A stretch of 64,000 nucleotides of DNA, from NCBI GenBank assembly GCA_944470555.2, contig OX104129.1, positions 82,296,820 to 82,360,819 of the forward strand. The letters run 5' to 3'. The position numbers and the translations under genes were made by a program. The notes beneath the pieces are model-generated. The model did not search any database, was not told the DNA's origin, and saw nothing but the letters and a program-made list of their open reading frames with translations. Positions 12,021 through 25,100 of the stretch are shown here, piece after piece. The first letter of the stretch is position 1; every line of letters begins with the position of its first letter. Source of the stretch: Heterobilharzia americana (lineage: Eukaryota; Platyhelminthes; Trematoda; Strigeidida; Schistosomatidae).

Positions 12021-15000
12021 TAACTTCTGATGGGGCTTGGAATTCTAAGTGTAATATTTCAAAAAATTTACTTCTTGTACAATATTCTCAAATTAAAAAC
12101 TGTGGCACTAAAATAGTGGTAATATTAGGAACATGATGGACAGTAATGCACGACGACCAGTAGTTTTTAATACATCATCCAGTTTGTATGTTGTTGCACT
12201 TTAGTCGGACAGAGGGGAGTTCTCAAAAGCCGAGTAGACATGTGTCGCACTCCCTCTGAATCTAAGCCTGCGCTGGAAGCTTCACTTTAGGCAGAGTCAA
12301 TTACCTACGATTTGCAACGGTTGTACTTCACATCTACTGCCTGTTGATACTTCGAAGAGAATCGGCCATCTGTTTACAAATTTGTTTCCATACAACAGCC
12401 ACCATTTACAAATACATGAGGAGGCAGAAATGAGCAGCATTCGAACCAGGTCCAAACCTACATTGCTCTGCAGAAAATTTTCCATCTGGTTTCAGAACAT
12501 TCCTTCTCTGGCGTATGAGCCCCATATCTAATTAACATTAAATTAGTGGTCAAACATGCCATTATTAGTCCGCTTACCGTCTCAGTTTCAGCTGCTGAAA
12601 TCTCTTGAGAAACTGTCGCTGCATCGTGACTACGATTTTGCTCACCACCCAATTGTTGGCGGCAGCAACTTCGGTACAATGTTGCACCGACAATATCTTG
12701 GCAAATTTTCACGATTTCCCCGACATTCATGACCTATGGGATTGTAAAATCCAAATTCATTTCCTGACAAGAGGCGACATTTCGGAATCAATAATGACAA
12801 CTTAGCAAGTAAAACATGCAATGGTTCAGAAACGATTTTCCAGTATTTGGCAGAAATTAAATCTTTACGAAACACTGTTGGTTAAATCGACCAGAAGCCC
12901 GGTTAATGTAACCAACATTTTCTTCAAAGTAGGGCTTAGGTCCCTCGCGTCTGAATGAGTAAATGATACATCACACTCATAGTATGGTATACTTATTGAC
13001 AGAAGCGGCCTATACGTCAAGGAAAGCCTGAAAGCTAATCATTGTTACAATTTGCCAGGTTATTTTACGTTTCACAGTATCAGCAGGTCAAAAAATTACC
13101 TGTTACGGAAATCACAGTGCAGCTCACTTGACATTCTCAGGTATGGAGGAGACATTCTCTATGTTTGATGTGCACGTGACGGTCAACCAGCTGGCAGCTC
13201 ACCTAGCGACATCCAACGTAGATGTGGTGAGCACAGAAAACTGATAGACTATGATCCCTGGTGTTTAGTCCATAAAGCCATCTCAAGGACCAAATTGTCC
13301 CGAAGCAGAGAAGGCTCGATCATAATTTTCAAAAAAGCCTGATATTCTAGATCACTTTGCAGTTGTAAATTTCACTGGTCTACAACGTTTCGCCTTTCCG
13401 ATGATTTCCCCTAGAAGCCATCTGTGATCAAACCTTGGTCAAAAATATGGTGGCCTTTTGGTGAGAAGTAATGAGAACAGTGGTAATAATGATAATGATA
13501 ATGACGATGGTGATAATAATAATAATAATAGTAATGGCTTTTATTTTCATACGGTGAAGTTGCCATGGAAGATAGTAGTTAACAGGCACCATTAAGTTGA
13601 TAGTTCTTGAAGGTTTACAAGACGGCATCTGTAATTAAATAGTTCACGTACTGAGTCACTGCTGCGCATAATCCTATTAAAACTTGCTGCAAATCATGAG
13701 ACGGGCATGAATTTACCACATCCCATCATGTAAATAGGTTCTACTGCTTGGACCAAAGTTTGAGTTGTAACCAGATGATTACACTAGTATATTTGCAAAA
13801 TCTGTTAATTAGCAATATGGCCGTCTATTTATCTGAACGTTCTTCAGTTGTGGTTTTCCAAACCATAAAGGACCCATGTGTGTGATCTGTGGTGACAGTA
13901 AATATCCACAGCTATATAACTAAGGTTAATATATAAATCAATGCATTTACAGTACACCATCCAGTACTTAAAGGTGATATAAATAAATAAAACTTGGTAA
14001 TATTTGTTATCACACATGGGACTAGACAGTGAAGCGGCCAATCTTCCGAATGGCAGTCGTCACGCATAGACTTCAGGCACCTTTTGCGTCTATGTAAGCA
14101 ACACCATTCAAAAGCGTAGTTGATGAATAGTGGCTCACGTTTGAAAACGTCACTTGACGCACAGCAACAGAAAGCATGCAGTGTATGGCCACTATAGGTC
14201 AGTAATCTTCTGAACCATCAGGTAAATTGGTCTCCACTTTAACCATCTGTTCAAAATATCACTGCTACATAACTAGTGGGGAAAATTGGACGGCTCGTCG
14301 CTTGAAGCATCCTGACCAGGGGGGGAGCTTATCGTGAAGATGTTCTAGAGACCACGAAAGATGGGAGCGGTTCAGTAATCCTTGGTGTCACAGAGCAGCT
14401 ATTACTTCCGCTCGGCAGTTATGTTCAGACTGAAATTCAATATCAGATTTCCTCATCAAGCTGTTGCCGCAAAGAAGGATAAAAGAGGAAGCGAGACCGG
14501 GCAGTTGGTCGTGTGCCTTTAAAGTCATGGTGTAAGTTGCATCGTGTTCAACACAACTGTCCTAGAGGTGAAACGGGAATTCGCCTCTTCAACATGCAAT
14601 CACAACTACCAATAGGGTGGACTGATGGTCAGATTCATGCTTGATGTTTGAGGATAGGAGGCCACAAGCCTGTATTAACCCTCCCCAGGTAGATATTTGT
14701 CCTCGTCCAGTCCTCTTTGGAACGAGTCAGTTGATGACACAGACACCACTTACCCAAATAGTCGGTCCTAGTTGATTAATCAGCACGAAGACCTATACTC
14801 TATTGAGGCTTCGTCCGTCCTTTTCTGTCGCATTCTTCTCGTACGTCCCCTGAGGTGTTCCGATCCATTAGGAAGGATAACACAAGATAGGTAGATAAAT
14901 CCCGAGTGTGGTGATTAATGTCTCCACCCATTATACTTATTATGAATGTATTCCTTACTCCTGTTGGGCCTTCGGGCTTCATCCCTACACTAATTTATTT

Positions 15001-15349
15001 GAAAGTCAAATACGTTATCGAAAAAGCCCAAGCGCATGGCGAAAACGCGCCATGCTTTTGGGTGAACTCAGTGCTTTGATTACTTTCTCCAATTGCAAGG
15101 CTAATCTGTGGCGATAATTTAGGTGGTACTGTGGTTTAGAAGGGGCAGTAGGTGGCACCCTGTCTGAAAATGAGCTTTTTGTCATTCTGGGCCAATTTTT
15201 CTGTCGTTCTCAGCTATATTTAGGCAATATCGCCCCCTTATGTCGTTAGCGGATTCTGAGAAAAGTTACCGGAACATGTGTGAGCTCAACAGAGAATATC
15301 GGTTTAAGTTTGGCGTCTTGGCAGCATTTTTGAGTTGCTTTATAAATAT
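12021..15349. other. Unassigned region, probably old repeats
   Basis: No gene was recognised. Short minus-strand frames near 12458-12875 contain scattered Cys and His residues weakly like a gag zinc-knuckle stretch, but not enough to call. The remainder shows no repeat family seen elsewhere in the window. Confidence 0.4.
13484..13532. repeat. Imperfect (ATR)n microsatellite
   Basis: A run of TAATGA/TAA-type triplets with substitutions. Confidence 0.8.
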
Positions 15350-15895
15350 TGTTTTTTCCTTGAGCTCCTAGTGGAATATACCGCTTCAGTAGCACTTCTC
15401 CATTCCACTGTCTTCTCTGCCGTCTTTTGAACTTTTCTCCACTGCTGTCTACAAGCTTTCATTTCTTCCTCACATGATCTTCCCCATATCACTCTCGCAT
15501 TGGAAGCCCAACTCGCTGTTTCCCCTTTGGATTCCACTCCAGGAACTGGCCTTGCACGTGATGTTACCAGGCGGCCTTGTCAGTGTATTCCCAATCCATC
15601 TCCACTCTCTTCTGCATATTTGTTGGGTGATAGGTTCTTGGTTTCTTAGTCGCCAGGCAGCCGGAGTTCCCTGTGGCTCATTGTTTCTGCCTATCCGATC
15701 TTCAGTATCGAGTGGGCGTAAGTGGCAGCCGTTGATGAATGCCTGTGGTTTGTTAAAGGTGATTTTCTTGCCTTGCCGAGTTTCTGAACCATACGGTAGC
15801 ACTGATTTGAATGACATTGGTGTTGAAAATTCGGATCTTGTCCTTCATGCTGAGTGCGGTAGATCTCTACCGGCGTCACTTGTCTCTCTGACTCC
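15350..15895 (-). mobile_element. RTE-like fragment, (TAA)-tail family, 3' part
   Basis: Minus-strand frames read VLPYGSETRQGKK, NKPQAFINGCHLRPL, WRWIGNTLTRP and CEEEMKACRQQW. This is the C-terminal region of the first RTE-like family (compare 2238-2729). The 3' end lies at about 15350, next to an AAAAAACAAT stretch. It is 5' truncated and broken by stops. Confidence 0.85.
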
Positions 15896-15939
15896 AGCGA
15901 GGAATAAGTTTAAGTGGAAAACTTGGGCACTGTGGTAGA

Positions 15940-16012
15940 ATGTAGTTCCATATTAGATTTGTTTATTTGATATAAAGCGCACAGTGATACAGTATTATTT
16001 AATTGAATAAGT
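15940..16012. repeat. Short interspersed repeat, 'GTGATACAGTA' module
   Basis: About 70 bp shared with 31800-31880 and, in reverse orientation, with 33290-33395. The segment around ATTAGATTTGTTTATTTGAT and CACAGTGATACAGTA is the best conserved part. The family is not recognised. Confidence 0.65.
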
Positions 16013-16099
16013 TTGCCTTTATTTCTTATAACCTCTTTATGCTCTGAGGTTTCTGCAGTGATTGGACTGGTTTTACGGGATAGGGTTGCTAGCCTTATG

Positions 16100-18950
16100 C
16101 CCAACTTTCCCTCTTTACCCGGTCTTAGGGCCGGCTAGTAACTAGTGAACTGGTTAAACAGGCGAGGTTTTAGGGTTGCATAGTCACAGAAATTAAGCCA
16201 AAGGGAATGGAGGGAGGGGGGACAAGAATGAATCTTCCTCATATTTGGCACCAGCTCAGGAAACGTTTTCTCAATTGACGCTTAGAACAGAAGCATGGGC
16301 GAGATCTTCAGTTGCACTGCAAAACACGTCCTTCGAGAATATAATGTCTGTTTGAATAAATGTGTTGTGACCGAGTGCTGGGTGTAACGGAAAGTTGATC
16401 TGAAAATCCCTCCCGATCACCCTTATTTGATTGTATTGACATTTATTTTGACATTTTTACCCTCGTTATGGATGGTGTACCTTTGACCCTCGCCGGTGTA
16501 ATGTTATTTGCATGTTTAACTGTCTTATTTGACTTTACACTCGGTATTCGCCTTTGTGTGTTTGAGACTTATTATGAATGTTTCACTTCCCTATTATGTG
16601 ACGCTGGACTGTTGACAAGGTGATGTTGTTTTACTGCGCCCGACATTTTGTTTTGGTTCAACTTACGGTTGTGCAGTGATTTGACTGTTTGTCTCTTGAC
16701 TGTCTACTGGGAACGTTTGTTTGTTGATTTGATTCCTGTAGGCAAAGTTTTGATCCCTTTTGTCGAGAATATTCCTATTGACCGACAGGTACTTAACAGT
16801 TGTATTTGTTTAACCAGTTTTTACCGTGTAGTACGTATTTGCACCGAAGACCGTTTGGACTGCATGGTCACCCAACGGCACTGTTGAGGTATTTTGTAAT
16901 TTTGACATAACTTATTGTTGCTTTGATAGTACCACAGATTTTGTTACAAATATACTACTGAGTTACTACAAACCGTGTTTTGATGTATTTGATCTAACCT
17001 TCGACCGTGCGTCACTCGCGGAAGTTAGGAAGCTATACAGTAGAACGCAGGAACTAGTCAGATTCACGTCAGTTGGCACAGCCTAGTTATTTCCCGCGTT
17101 CAGGCCAAGATTATTGGATTCTGGCCGCTACAGTGGGGTTGCTTGCGTGGGTATAATGATACTGAGGCTCAATAGACACCTCAACCGAATACCTTCATGA
17201 CTGACCTCCCTCAGTACCTTCTGCTTCACTCAGCCGCGGTAAAATCAGAAGACAAAGACGACCTGTGACTGCAAGAACGACGACAACAACTTTTGTTGGA
17301 CAAATACATGATATATATGAAGTTACAAAACTCTCAGAGAGTGAAGCCATAATTGAACTGAACAGATTTCTTGTACGAGATCGAATTCCTCTAATCAGGT
17401 TCTCGTGTCAGCGCGTGAATAAATCATGACCTGAACATGATCTGATCACGACTTGAAAACTCCCCTATTGGCTGCCTTTTGTCTCTACGTATCAGGGTGG
17501 AAATGATAATTAAAATGATCACTGGCGAGCAGTCACCAAATTATCGGTAAATTTATTCATAAAGTTGGTCGCTCATTACTTGGAGTCCTGCTTCTAATAA
17601 AACCGGTCGTAAAGAAGCGGATAGACGGCGCATTCCGTTGTGATTATACCAGGATGATAAATGGAAAACGGTCCGTTCATTCTTAAAATAACACTTCCTG
17701 GGGGAGTTCGTTCCTCATTTCTTGCATAACGGAATGGTTGCGGTTATGTCCATGCTGTCGACCCCTGTGATATTACGTGTATTGGTACCATATATTCCGG
17801 GCATCCACGCCTACGCAATATTCACTTAGGCCTTTCCGGGTGAATATGTGGCCTGAATATGCAGGCAAATACCATTTCTGCAGGTGTGGTTAAATTCCGG
17901 CGCAACTCAAGCTTTTCCTAAGGGTAACTAATCTCAGTACTCATCTATCAGCCACTGAAAGGCATATGTTTCATGTTAATAAAATGAAGCATACCACAGG
18001 AGGAGGATAGTTACGGTGATTTGTGATTTGAAAGGGCTTGCCGCGGTGATGGCAATGGGTTGGCCAGCTACGCACTTAGTTCTAGACCCTTACTCGTCAG
18101 TTAGCACAAAAATGTAGATAGGTTGTCCGCTCTTCAATCATTGAGTAGAAATCACCATTTTATTACCGGCTTACGAATGCATATGGCTGGGATAATCTCG
18201 TGTGTGAGCGGTAATTTGAAATGCTTTCTTTTGTATCTCAGCGATTCCTCAGTGAAAGCCAAACGGCCGGTGGTATTCTGCATAATGATGTGACACTGGG
18301 GACTTTTGATGCATGAACATCTAGGTGGTTACTTCTGGAACGAGTGTTTTTAACATTGTTTCCTTTTAGCGAAGTATTAGGATAAAGTTCTGAATACAGT
18401 CTCGTAACCATATCATCAGACTTTATGTTGAGTGGTTTTCGCTGGGAGTAAGAGGGTTTCAGGCCTAATGATGAGTCAATAAAGGACACCTGCGTAGTTA
18501 CCTAACTGTGAAGATGACGGCCGATGCCTTCTCCCGCATTGTGAATACCCTAGTTGACTCCTACTTGGGTGCCCTAAAGTTCAGGACGCAGGTCTTCTAA
18601 CTTTCTTAGATACTGAAGCCGTATTTGGTGACGAAGCACCTGTAGGAAGAATAGGCTTTTCTCCGAAATAGGACGATTTAACATTTGACTAGCTTTTACT
18701 TTGGGGCGACTTTAACACAGGAGTTGAATATAAATGAGAGGTGGCGATTACCACGTGTTTGATGTTCCTCCATTGGCATTCACAGATATCACATTGAAAG
18801 TAGCTTAGTGAGATACATAAAAAATTAATGTTTTACCCCCACATTATGAATTAAACATGAGAGAAAACAGTTTACGGGCATAATCACGTCTATATTTGTT
18901 GAAAAATCTACAAGATTTTAGGGGTCCTGCGTGGTGCAGAGGGAAGGTCA
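16100..18950. other. Unassigned region
   Basis: No gene was recognised. A block at about 16366-17132 begins TGTTG and ends CTACA, which could be a solo LTR, but no flanking duplication was found. The rest gives only short frames. Confidence 0.4.
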
Positions 18951-19039
18951 TTGAACCCTACCATAAAATCAAGGGATTCTGTTAGTTGCGAAACGAACAA
19001 AAAATACCATTTCGACCATCTGAGACAGTCGTTGTTTGG

Positions 19040-19170
19040 CAGACTAGTGTTTATACCAGGTGATAATTGGAGGCGGAGTGAAAAATTGGGCCGCGGCTGG
19101 ATTCGAACATTTCGCCAACGAGCTTCCGACCCGGTGTTCTGCCGACTGAGCTACGATGTCCGATTCGGGC
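19040..19170 (-). mobile_element. tRNA-derived SINE head
   Basis: On the minus strand, TAGCTCAGTCGGCAGA matches a pol III A box and TGTTCGAATCC matches a B box about 40 bases later. The acceptor-stem ends do not pair, so it is not a working tRNA gene. Confidence 0.65.
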
Positions 19171-19979
19171 CAAAGTCGGAAGATATCACATTTCAGTATA
19201 TGCACGGTGTTTGCGTTCAGATCGGGTTTCAGTAATATTTTCACTATAGTTGATACCAGAGCCACGAGATGTTTCGAGTTCCCGTTGCAAGCAGTTGACA
19301 TGTTCGGCACGTCATCACAGTGCTACATTACGCCAGATAAATATATGTTTTACCATAAATTCTTGTGTTTATGATAAAACCAAAGATTTTGAGTATATTC
19401 GTCGTGACTGGCTTATCCAGGACACCACTTATTAGATTGCGTAACATCTCAGCAGCCCGCAAGATTTGCATGGCCGTGGTTTCACCGCCTTGTTTACTAG
19501 GCACTGAATGAAATCGAGACTTAAGATTTTTGCTTGTTGAACGGTTCATTTCACTATTACATGGACAAACGCTATTGATATTTGCCAGAATATTTTTGCG
19601 TTCTTTGTGGGTATAATTCTTCACCCACGGCCTGTGTTGCACTATTTTTTCATTTGCTCATCTTGCCTGAAGAAATGCTTATGATTTCTCGTTGTTTTGA
19701 TCGAGACTTTCCCAACAAAAGGGGTTTTCAAATCGCCTGGTAACAGACAGCTACGTACTTCATTGCCCAACTTCTTGTGGTACTAGCAGGCGTTGCTTTT
19801 CGACGTGGTTCCACTCATGGTTTTATTCCGACTGCGGGGTTTGATTCCATGGAACTTTGGTGTAACTGCAAAGCCGTCAGTCGTTCTGTAAGTACGTCGA
19901 TCTTCATCTCTAAAGCAGCAGTATTGTTGTACAAAGCAAAATGACCGCTTAACGGTACTTTCGGCCGTTTTAGACATTC

Positions 19980-20492
19980 TTACATACGGTCAGCGATATC
20001 AGCCAACCTGCCAATGTGAATGTCGGCATCGCCGACGGCTAATATTTGCTGAATACATGAAGGAAATCTCCACGGTCAAGCTGGTAGAATAGACGGTTGT
20101 CTACGTTCCCATCTTCCAGAAGACTTTGCACATGTCGTTTGAGTTGTGAAGACGTTCTGTCACCGTGGCATGCACTGCATAATAGTTAATCGACAGCTTT
20201 TTTATCAGATAACGAAGTGGCTTTCGTCACTTCTTGCTTCAAAATATCACAGGATGTCTGGGTGGGGCTTTAATAGCGTATCTCTTACTTGTTCATCCAC
20301 TTCTTCCGGTAAGACAGAACTTGTGTATCCGAACTTTTTGCGTTGTAAAGTTATGTTATTGGTCACGAAGAATTGTTCCAGATGGATAAACCACAATTGC
20401 GGGCCATTAAACTTAAAGAAAGGCATAGGAAGATTGATGGCACCAACGGACCCTACATTCGAAAAGTCCTGATTATGAGAGTTTAGAGACAT
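19980..20492 (-). pseudogene. Ty3/gypsy-type LTR retrotransposon gag remnant
   Basis: Minus-strand frames read AINLPMPFFKFNGPQLWFIH, LEQFFVTNNITLQRKKFGYT and PEEVDEQVRDTLLKP. After frameshifts comes a segment like QQILAVGDADIH followed by LADIADRM. This succession is typical of gag capsid sequences of schistosome gypsy-like elements. It is broken by stops. Minus-strand frames at 19328-19977 may continue the element. No LTR or pol was recognised in the window. Confidence 0.65.
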
Positions 20493-21164
20493 CAGTACTG
20501 GTACAGCAAAAAGACATTGTTAAGGACTTAAAATAACAAGAGTAGGGAAAATGCAATAGACAGGTATTTCGATACCTACCACAAAGCAGCTTAGGATATT
20601 CTCATTATCTATATCCGTAATGTGTACAGTCATTACCGATTGTGGTCGCAGTACCCAATTGAAAACAACAATAATATCCACCAGTTAAACTTGCGAGAGT
20701 TTAATCGTGTTGAGCTCAACAGTTCATCGAGCTCTGATTTGCGCAAGCGACGAGTATACAAATACAAGGACCTATTAGGATTAGGTTGGCAAGGCCCACT
20801 GTTCGATATTCTCAAGCCCAAAAACGAATCCCATTTTATAAGGTTGACCACAGAATTTAAGTGATAGACCAGTTTGATTCTTTGGACAGAAGCACCAGGC
20901 GTTGTGTATAAGGGTTGGGGCATATTTCAGCATCAGAATAAATGTGGTTCAAGCAACGGTTGTTGTCGAAACCAATACCAGTCGAACAACAGAAATATGA
21001 AAGACGTAAAATAAATTTCACGGTTTGACTTTGCCATGAAAATTGAATATTTTGGTCAAGAAATGATTTTGGCTAGAACAGTACTATTGGAAAAGCTAAC
21101 TCCACTGTCAGTCTCACTCAATGCTTTGTTTTATAGGAGTACACTGGCTAAAGTGACCTTGAGG
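20493..21164. other. Region immediately upstream of the kinase gene
   Basis: Contains short overlapping frames on both strands (about 20622-20923) with no known motif. The promoter of the kinase gene should lie here or further left. No TATA or other core element can be assigned with confidence. Confidence 0.35.
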
Positions 21165-21200
21165 GTCTTTTAACTTTTTATTTACCTACGCAACGTGCAG
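21165..21200 (+). promoter_or_regulatory. 3' splice acceptor in the 5' UTR of the kinase gene
   Basis: A T-rich stretch ends in GTGCAG at 21200, 14 bases before the start codon. It could be the acceptor of a 5'-UTR intron, or the acceptor for spliced-leader trans-splicing, which schistosomes use on part of their mRNAs. The sequence alone cannot choose between these. Confidence 0.45.
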
Positions 21201-21214
21201 CTTTGGAAGCTAGG

Positions 21215-22183
21215 ATGGGTTTGGAATGTTATACAGTCTTGGAATGTATCGGAGAAGGCTCATTCGGTCGTGTCTTTCGTGGAAGGAGAAAAGAAACGGG
21301 ACAGGTTGAGTGAAATGTTTCATACGTGCATTTCGTTTTGTAGATTGTGGCTATGAAATTTATTCCTAAAGTCGGAAAAAGTGAGAATGCGCTGAAAAAT
21401 TTGAAGCTAGAGATTGAAATAATGAGGTCGATGCATCACACTAACATAATCGAAATGCAAGACTCTTTTGAAACGGAAAGAGAAGTTGTATTGATTGTGC
21501 TTCATTCAAATATTATTACCTATCAGGTAGTTGCTATCACTGACTATGCTGAAGGGGATCTTTTCCAAATAATTGAAGATGATGGACGTCTTTCAGAAGA
21601 GACGGTATTTGTTCTTGTTTTTACACCTCCTCTTAGGTCAGGTCCGTGGCCTGCCAGTTAGTCTCTGCCCTGTACTACCTTCATGCTAATCGTATATTGC
21701 ACAGAGATATGAAGCCACAAAACATTTTATTAGGCCAAGATGGCGTGGTTAAGTTGTGTGACTTCGGGTTTGCTCGTGTTATGGGTTGGAATACCTTGGT
21801 CCTTACATCTATAAAGGTTTTGTTTGCGAATATTATGACTTTCTTTTCGTGTAGGGAACTCCTTTGTATATGGCACCAGAAATTATCGAGGAGAAGCCCT
21901 ATGACCATACAGCTGATCTCTGGTGAGTCCAAGATTTTCTTATAATCTGTGCATAGGGCGTTGGGTTGCATACTGTACGAACTGTTCGTTGGCACTCCAC
22001 CATTTTATACAAACAGTATTTTTCAACTTGTCAAAATGATAACAAAGACTTCTATTCAATGGCCGTCTGACATGTCTTCAGTCTTCAAAGATTTTTTGGC
22101 TAGATTACTTCAAAAGGATGTTCGGCAAAGACTGCAATGGCCAGATCTTCTGGATCACCCATTTGTCTGCGACAAGATTGAAA
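21215..22183 (+). CDS. STK36: STK36 exons 1-6: complete protein kinase domain
   Basis: Residues 1-262 contain the glycine loop GEGSFG (13-18), the lysine of VAMK (K35) and the alpha-C glutamate (E53). [17 protein letters not shown] follows, then HRDMKPQN (126-133), DFG (146-148), [13 protein letters not shown] (161-173), DLWALGC and the terminal [14 protein letters not shown]. All catalytic residues are present, so an active kinase is predicted. The start ATG at 21215 places the glycine loop two residues further from the N terminus than in human STK36. Introns 1-5 are 39, 39, 32, 38 and 34 bp, with clear GT-AG ends. Reading through them inserts hydrophobic junk or stops. The domain is bounded by a 2.1-kb intron 6. 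Confidence 0.95.
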
Positions 22184-25100
22184 GTAACGTAATACCAACT
22201 GTTTATTGTAAAGTATGCATTTTTACGGTAACTTTTGCCGTTCTAAGAATTTGAAAGTTTGAGTTATTTGTCTTTTACTTGCAGTCTGTCATGTCATTAT
22301 TTGTGTAGGTGGGAATGTTGACTTACGTATAAAAACTGGACATATATATATATATATGATGTGATATGATATGGCAAACACGTTTTAGTGGTAACTACTC
22401 AGCAAATGAGAGTCATTTTTGAATGATCATCATGCTAACTTTCATTTTGTGACTTTTACCTGGGTAAATTTCAAGTGTGTTATTCCTCGTCCTGCTAAAA
22501 ATATTTTAAAGTAGGCTTTGTCAGACAGCCAGACTTTGACTTAATGAAGTCATTTGATTCATATTTCATTTTCCGAATTAACTGTCATAATTTTAGTGTC
22601 ACTTCGCTATCACATTACATCATTTTTTCTTCCTACCCCTAAATTTTAATGTTTTTGAAGTGCGATAAACATTAAGCTTATTCGCATGAGAAATATGTTG
22701 ATGAGCAATTGGTAACTCTCTTTTTCACAAGGGCCCAGTAGTATCAACACAACTAGTCTATCCATATGTAGTAGTACTGTCTAATGTATCGACTTATTTA
22801 ATTTCATCAGACGTTATACTTGTGTTTCTAAAAAGTCCATCACTGATTTCCGAGTGAAATTTCCAGGAGTTAAGATTACACTAACTGGGTATGTAGCTGT
22901 AACCCGTTCATCTGAGCAGCCGAATTTCAACCACAGTGGCTTATTGACTTCAGTATTCGGCCTTCAAGCGCTGGATCGATGGTCCATACTCCGTTCAATC
23001 TACTTTGATCCGGGTTATTTTGTAGTGTCTTAAGTCCTTTCTAAACAACAGTTGCGCTATTGGCTTTTGCCAACACATGCCATCTATGACGCCACCGCGA
23101 CATCCGATCGCTCATGAAGGGTCGAGTGTACTGTACTGGAGTTCTCTCTGTTCTATTGTGTGGCTGTGAAACATAACCATTAAAGGTAGAGGTCATGAGA
23201 TGAAGGCTTCGGATGTTTGATGGCCGTTGCCTTCGTATCATAGACCATGTTTTGTGGTGTCACGACGTCAGTAACACAAAGGTCAGGTGTAGAGTTTAAA
23301 GGGGTTAAAAAAAGTAAGTTGATTAGGTTGTGAATCTCCAACGCCTCATATGTCTAGATGATGTGTTATGCATGCCTAGTGAACATCTGCATCATTGTAA
23401 AATGTTGGGTGAAGTCTGTTTAGACTGGTAAAAGGCTCCGGGTGACCAGATTAAAACATGGGATGACTGCATGAAGTCGTTGACTGTTGGTTTGAGTGAT
23501 GTAGGGGGATGCAGATTATTGATTTGAGATCCGTGAGACAAGAGACATGAATGGTTGGAGATTGTGGGTGATATGGCTGAGAATCGGTGTCAGTGGTGCA
23601 TATGTATCTACACATTGTGTTTATTTTGAGCGGTATGGTGTATTTTGTATTTTGTTATTCCTCCTTCCTTTGTTTGACTGGTGTGTATTGTCTTTGACGT
23701 ATTTTTCTTTCTTTGTTTATCTTTGATTTTATTGGGTTGTTACTTGATGTTGTGAAATGAGGTGTGGCAACTTGTATTGTTTCGCAGTGATGTCTGGTCC
23801 TATGTTGATATTGATTGATTGACTTTGTGTTCAGAGAATCGCCTACTGTTCAGTGGGCTTCATAATGATATAATACAATACAATATAATAATATAATATT
23901 GGTGATGTATAACCTTCAACCCACTTTATCTTACAATTCACGTGAAAAGATTGTAATTAAAAACATTTACATTTTATTCACTGTAGGTTTGGTTAAAAGT
24001 TTCCATTTTTCTACCACTCATTAGTTATCAGTTATGCCTATCAGTTTATGCATTATACTCCCAACTGACCGTGAATTTACCGAGGTGGTTCAGTTTGCAG
24101 CATGATAATATGATGAGATGCAGTAGTTTTATCACCTACTCTACTATTATTTAAACTCCCTGACCTTTAAATTTGATGGTTTGAAAAACTATAACTATAA
24201 CCTTGATAAAGCTACTGATACTAAGTAGCGAAACATCAGCTGAAACAAATTAATTTTGTTATATATTCATTGGGAAATGCAAATACACAAATAATGAACT
24301 CCTTTTGATTTTCTGCAGTATCCCCGGGTGTTCGTCTCCTCTCTAGCCCACTGACTCAACCGCTGACTCCGACTCAACTGGCAGAAAAAGAACGACAAAG
24401 ACTGCTAATGTTGCGACCAAATGGATCACGAGTGTTGAGACGTGCTGGAGGCGACCAGTTCAGTAAACTTAAACAAGTTAAAGAAGAAGACAAGTTGGAT
24501 GACTCTTTGGATCATCGTCGGGGTAAATCTGTTGCTAAAGATTTACCAGGATCAGATCCAAGAGTTGATGTGGTTGAAAGGAGGTATGCAAAAAATTTGT
24601 TTGATAAACCTCCGTTGTCAAAATTTGGAGAAAAAGGGAAAGTAATCAGACCAAAATCACACACAAAGGCTATTGAGGAACACAATGAATTATTAAGAAG
24701 GCCAAGTTCGGCGGACAATGAACAGGTGAGTAGTACTGTAGGTGGGGGTTTATAAATTTTTCAAGTTGGTATTCATCATAGACTGACATCACTTCTAGAG
24801 ACATTGGAAACCTGGGAGCACTGGACAGCTGCTTCGTCCTAGTATGGGACTCTTCAGCAGTGCGCACCCACAACCCTGCCAGGAATCGAACCCGCGACCT
24901 TCAGGCTACGTGGCCAGCACGTTACTATTGGGCCCGAAGTCCGAGTGAGATGTCGTGACCAGTGGGGCAAACCTGGTAGCCATGAGGACAAATACTCAAA
25001 GGCGACATTGGTTGGCGGTTGCGCTACATTGTGAACTGACGGAAGTTGGAAATATGGACCACTGGATTCCGATCCAGTGGCCCTGAAGGTCACGGGTGCA

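Noticed and set aside
11754..12030. 89-codon plus-strand frames as a gene
   Set aside because: Equally long frames exist on the other strand and in overlapping frames, with no initiation or splice context.
12458..12875. Cys/His-containing minus-strand frames resembling a gag zinc knuckle
   Set aside because: Spacing does not fit CX2CX4HX4C and the frames are short and broken.
16366..17132. Possible solo LTR (TGTTG...CTACA)
   Set aside because: No direct flanking duplication and no primer-binding site or second copy in the window.
24882..24892. A functional tRNA gene at the perfect B box
   Set aside because: No A box at correct spacing with paired acceptor and anticodon arms; the B box belongs to a repeat. 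The same reasoning applies to 19040-19170, 29738 and 43545.
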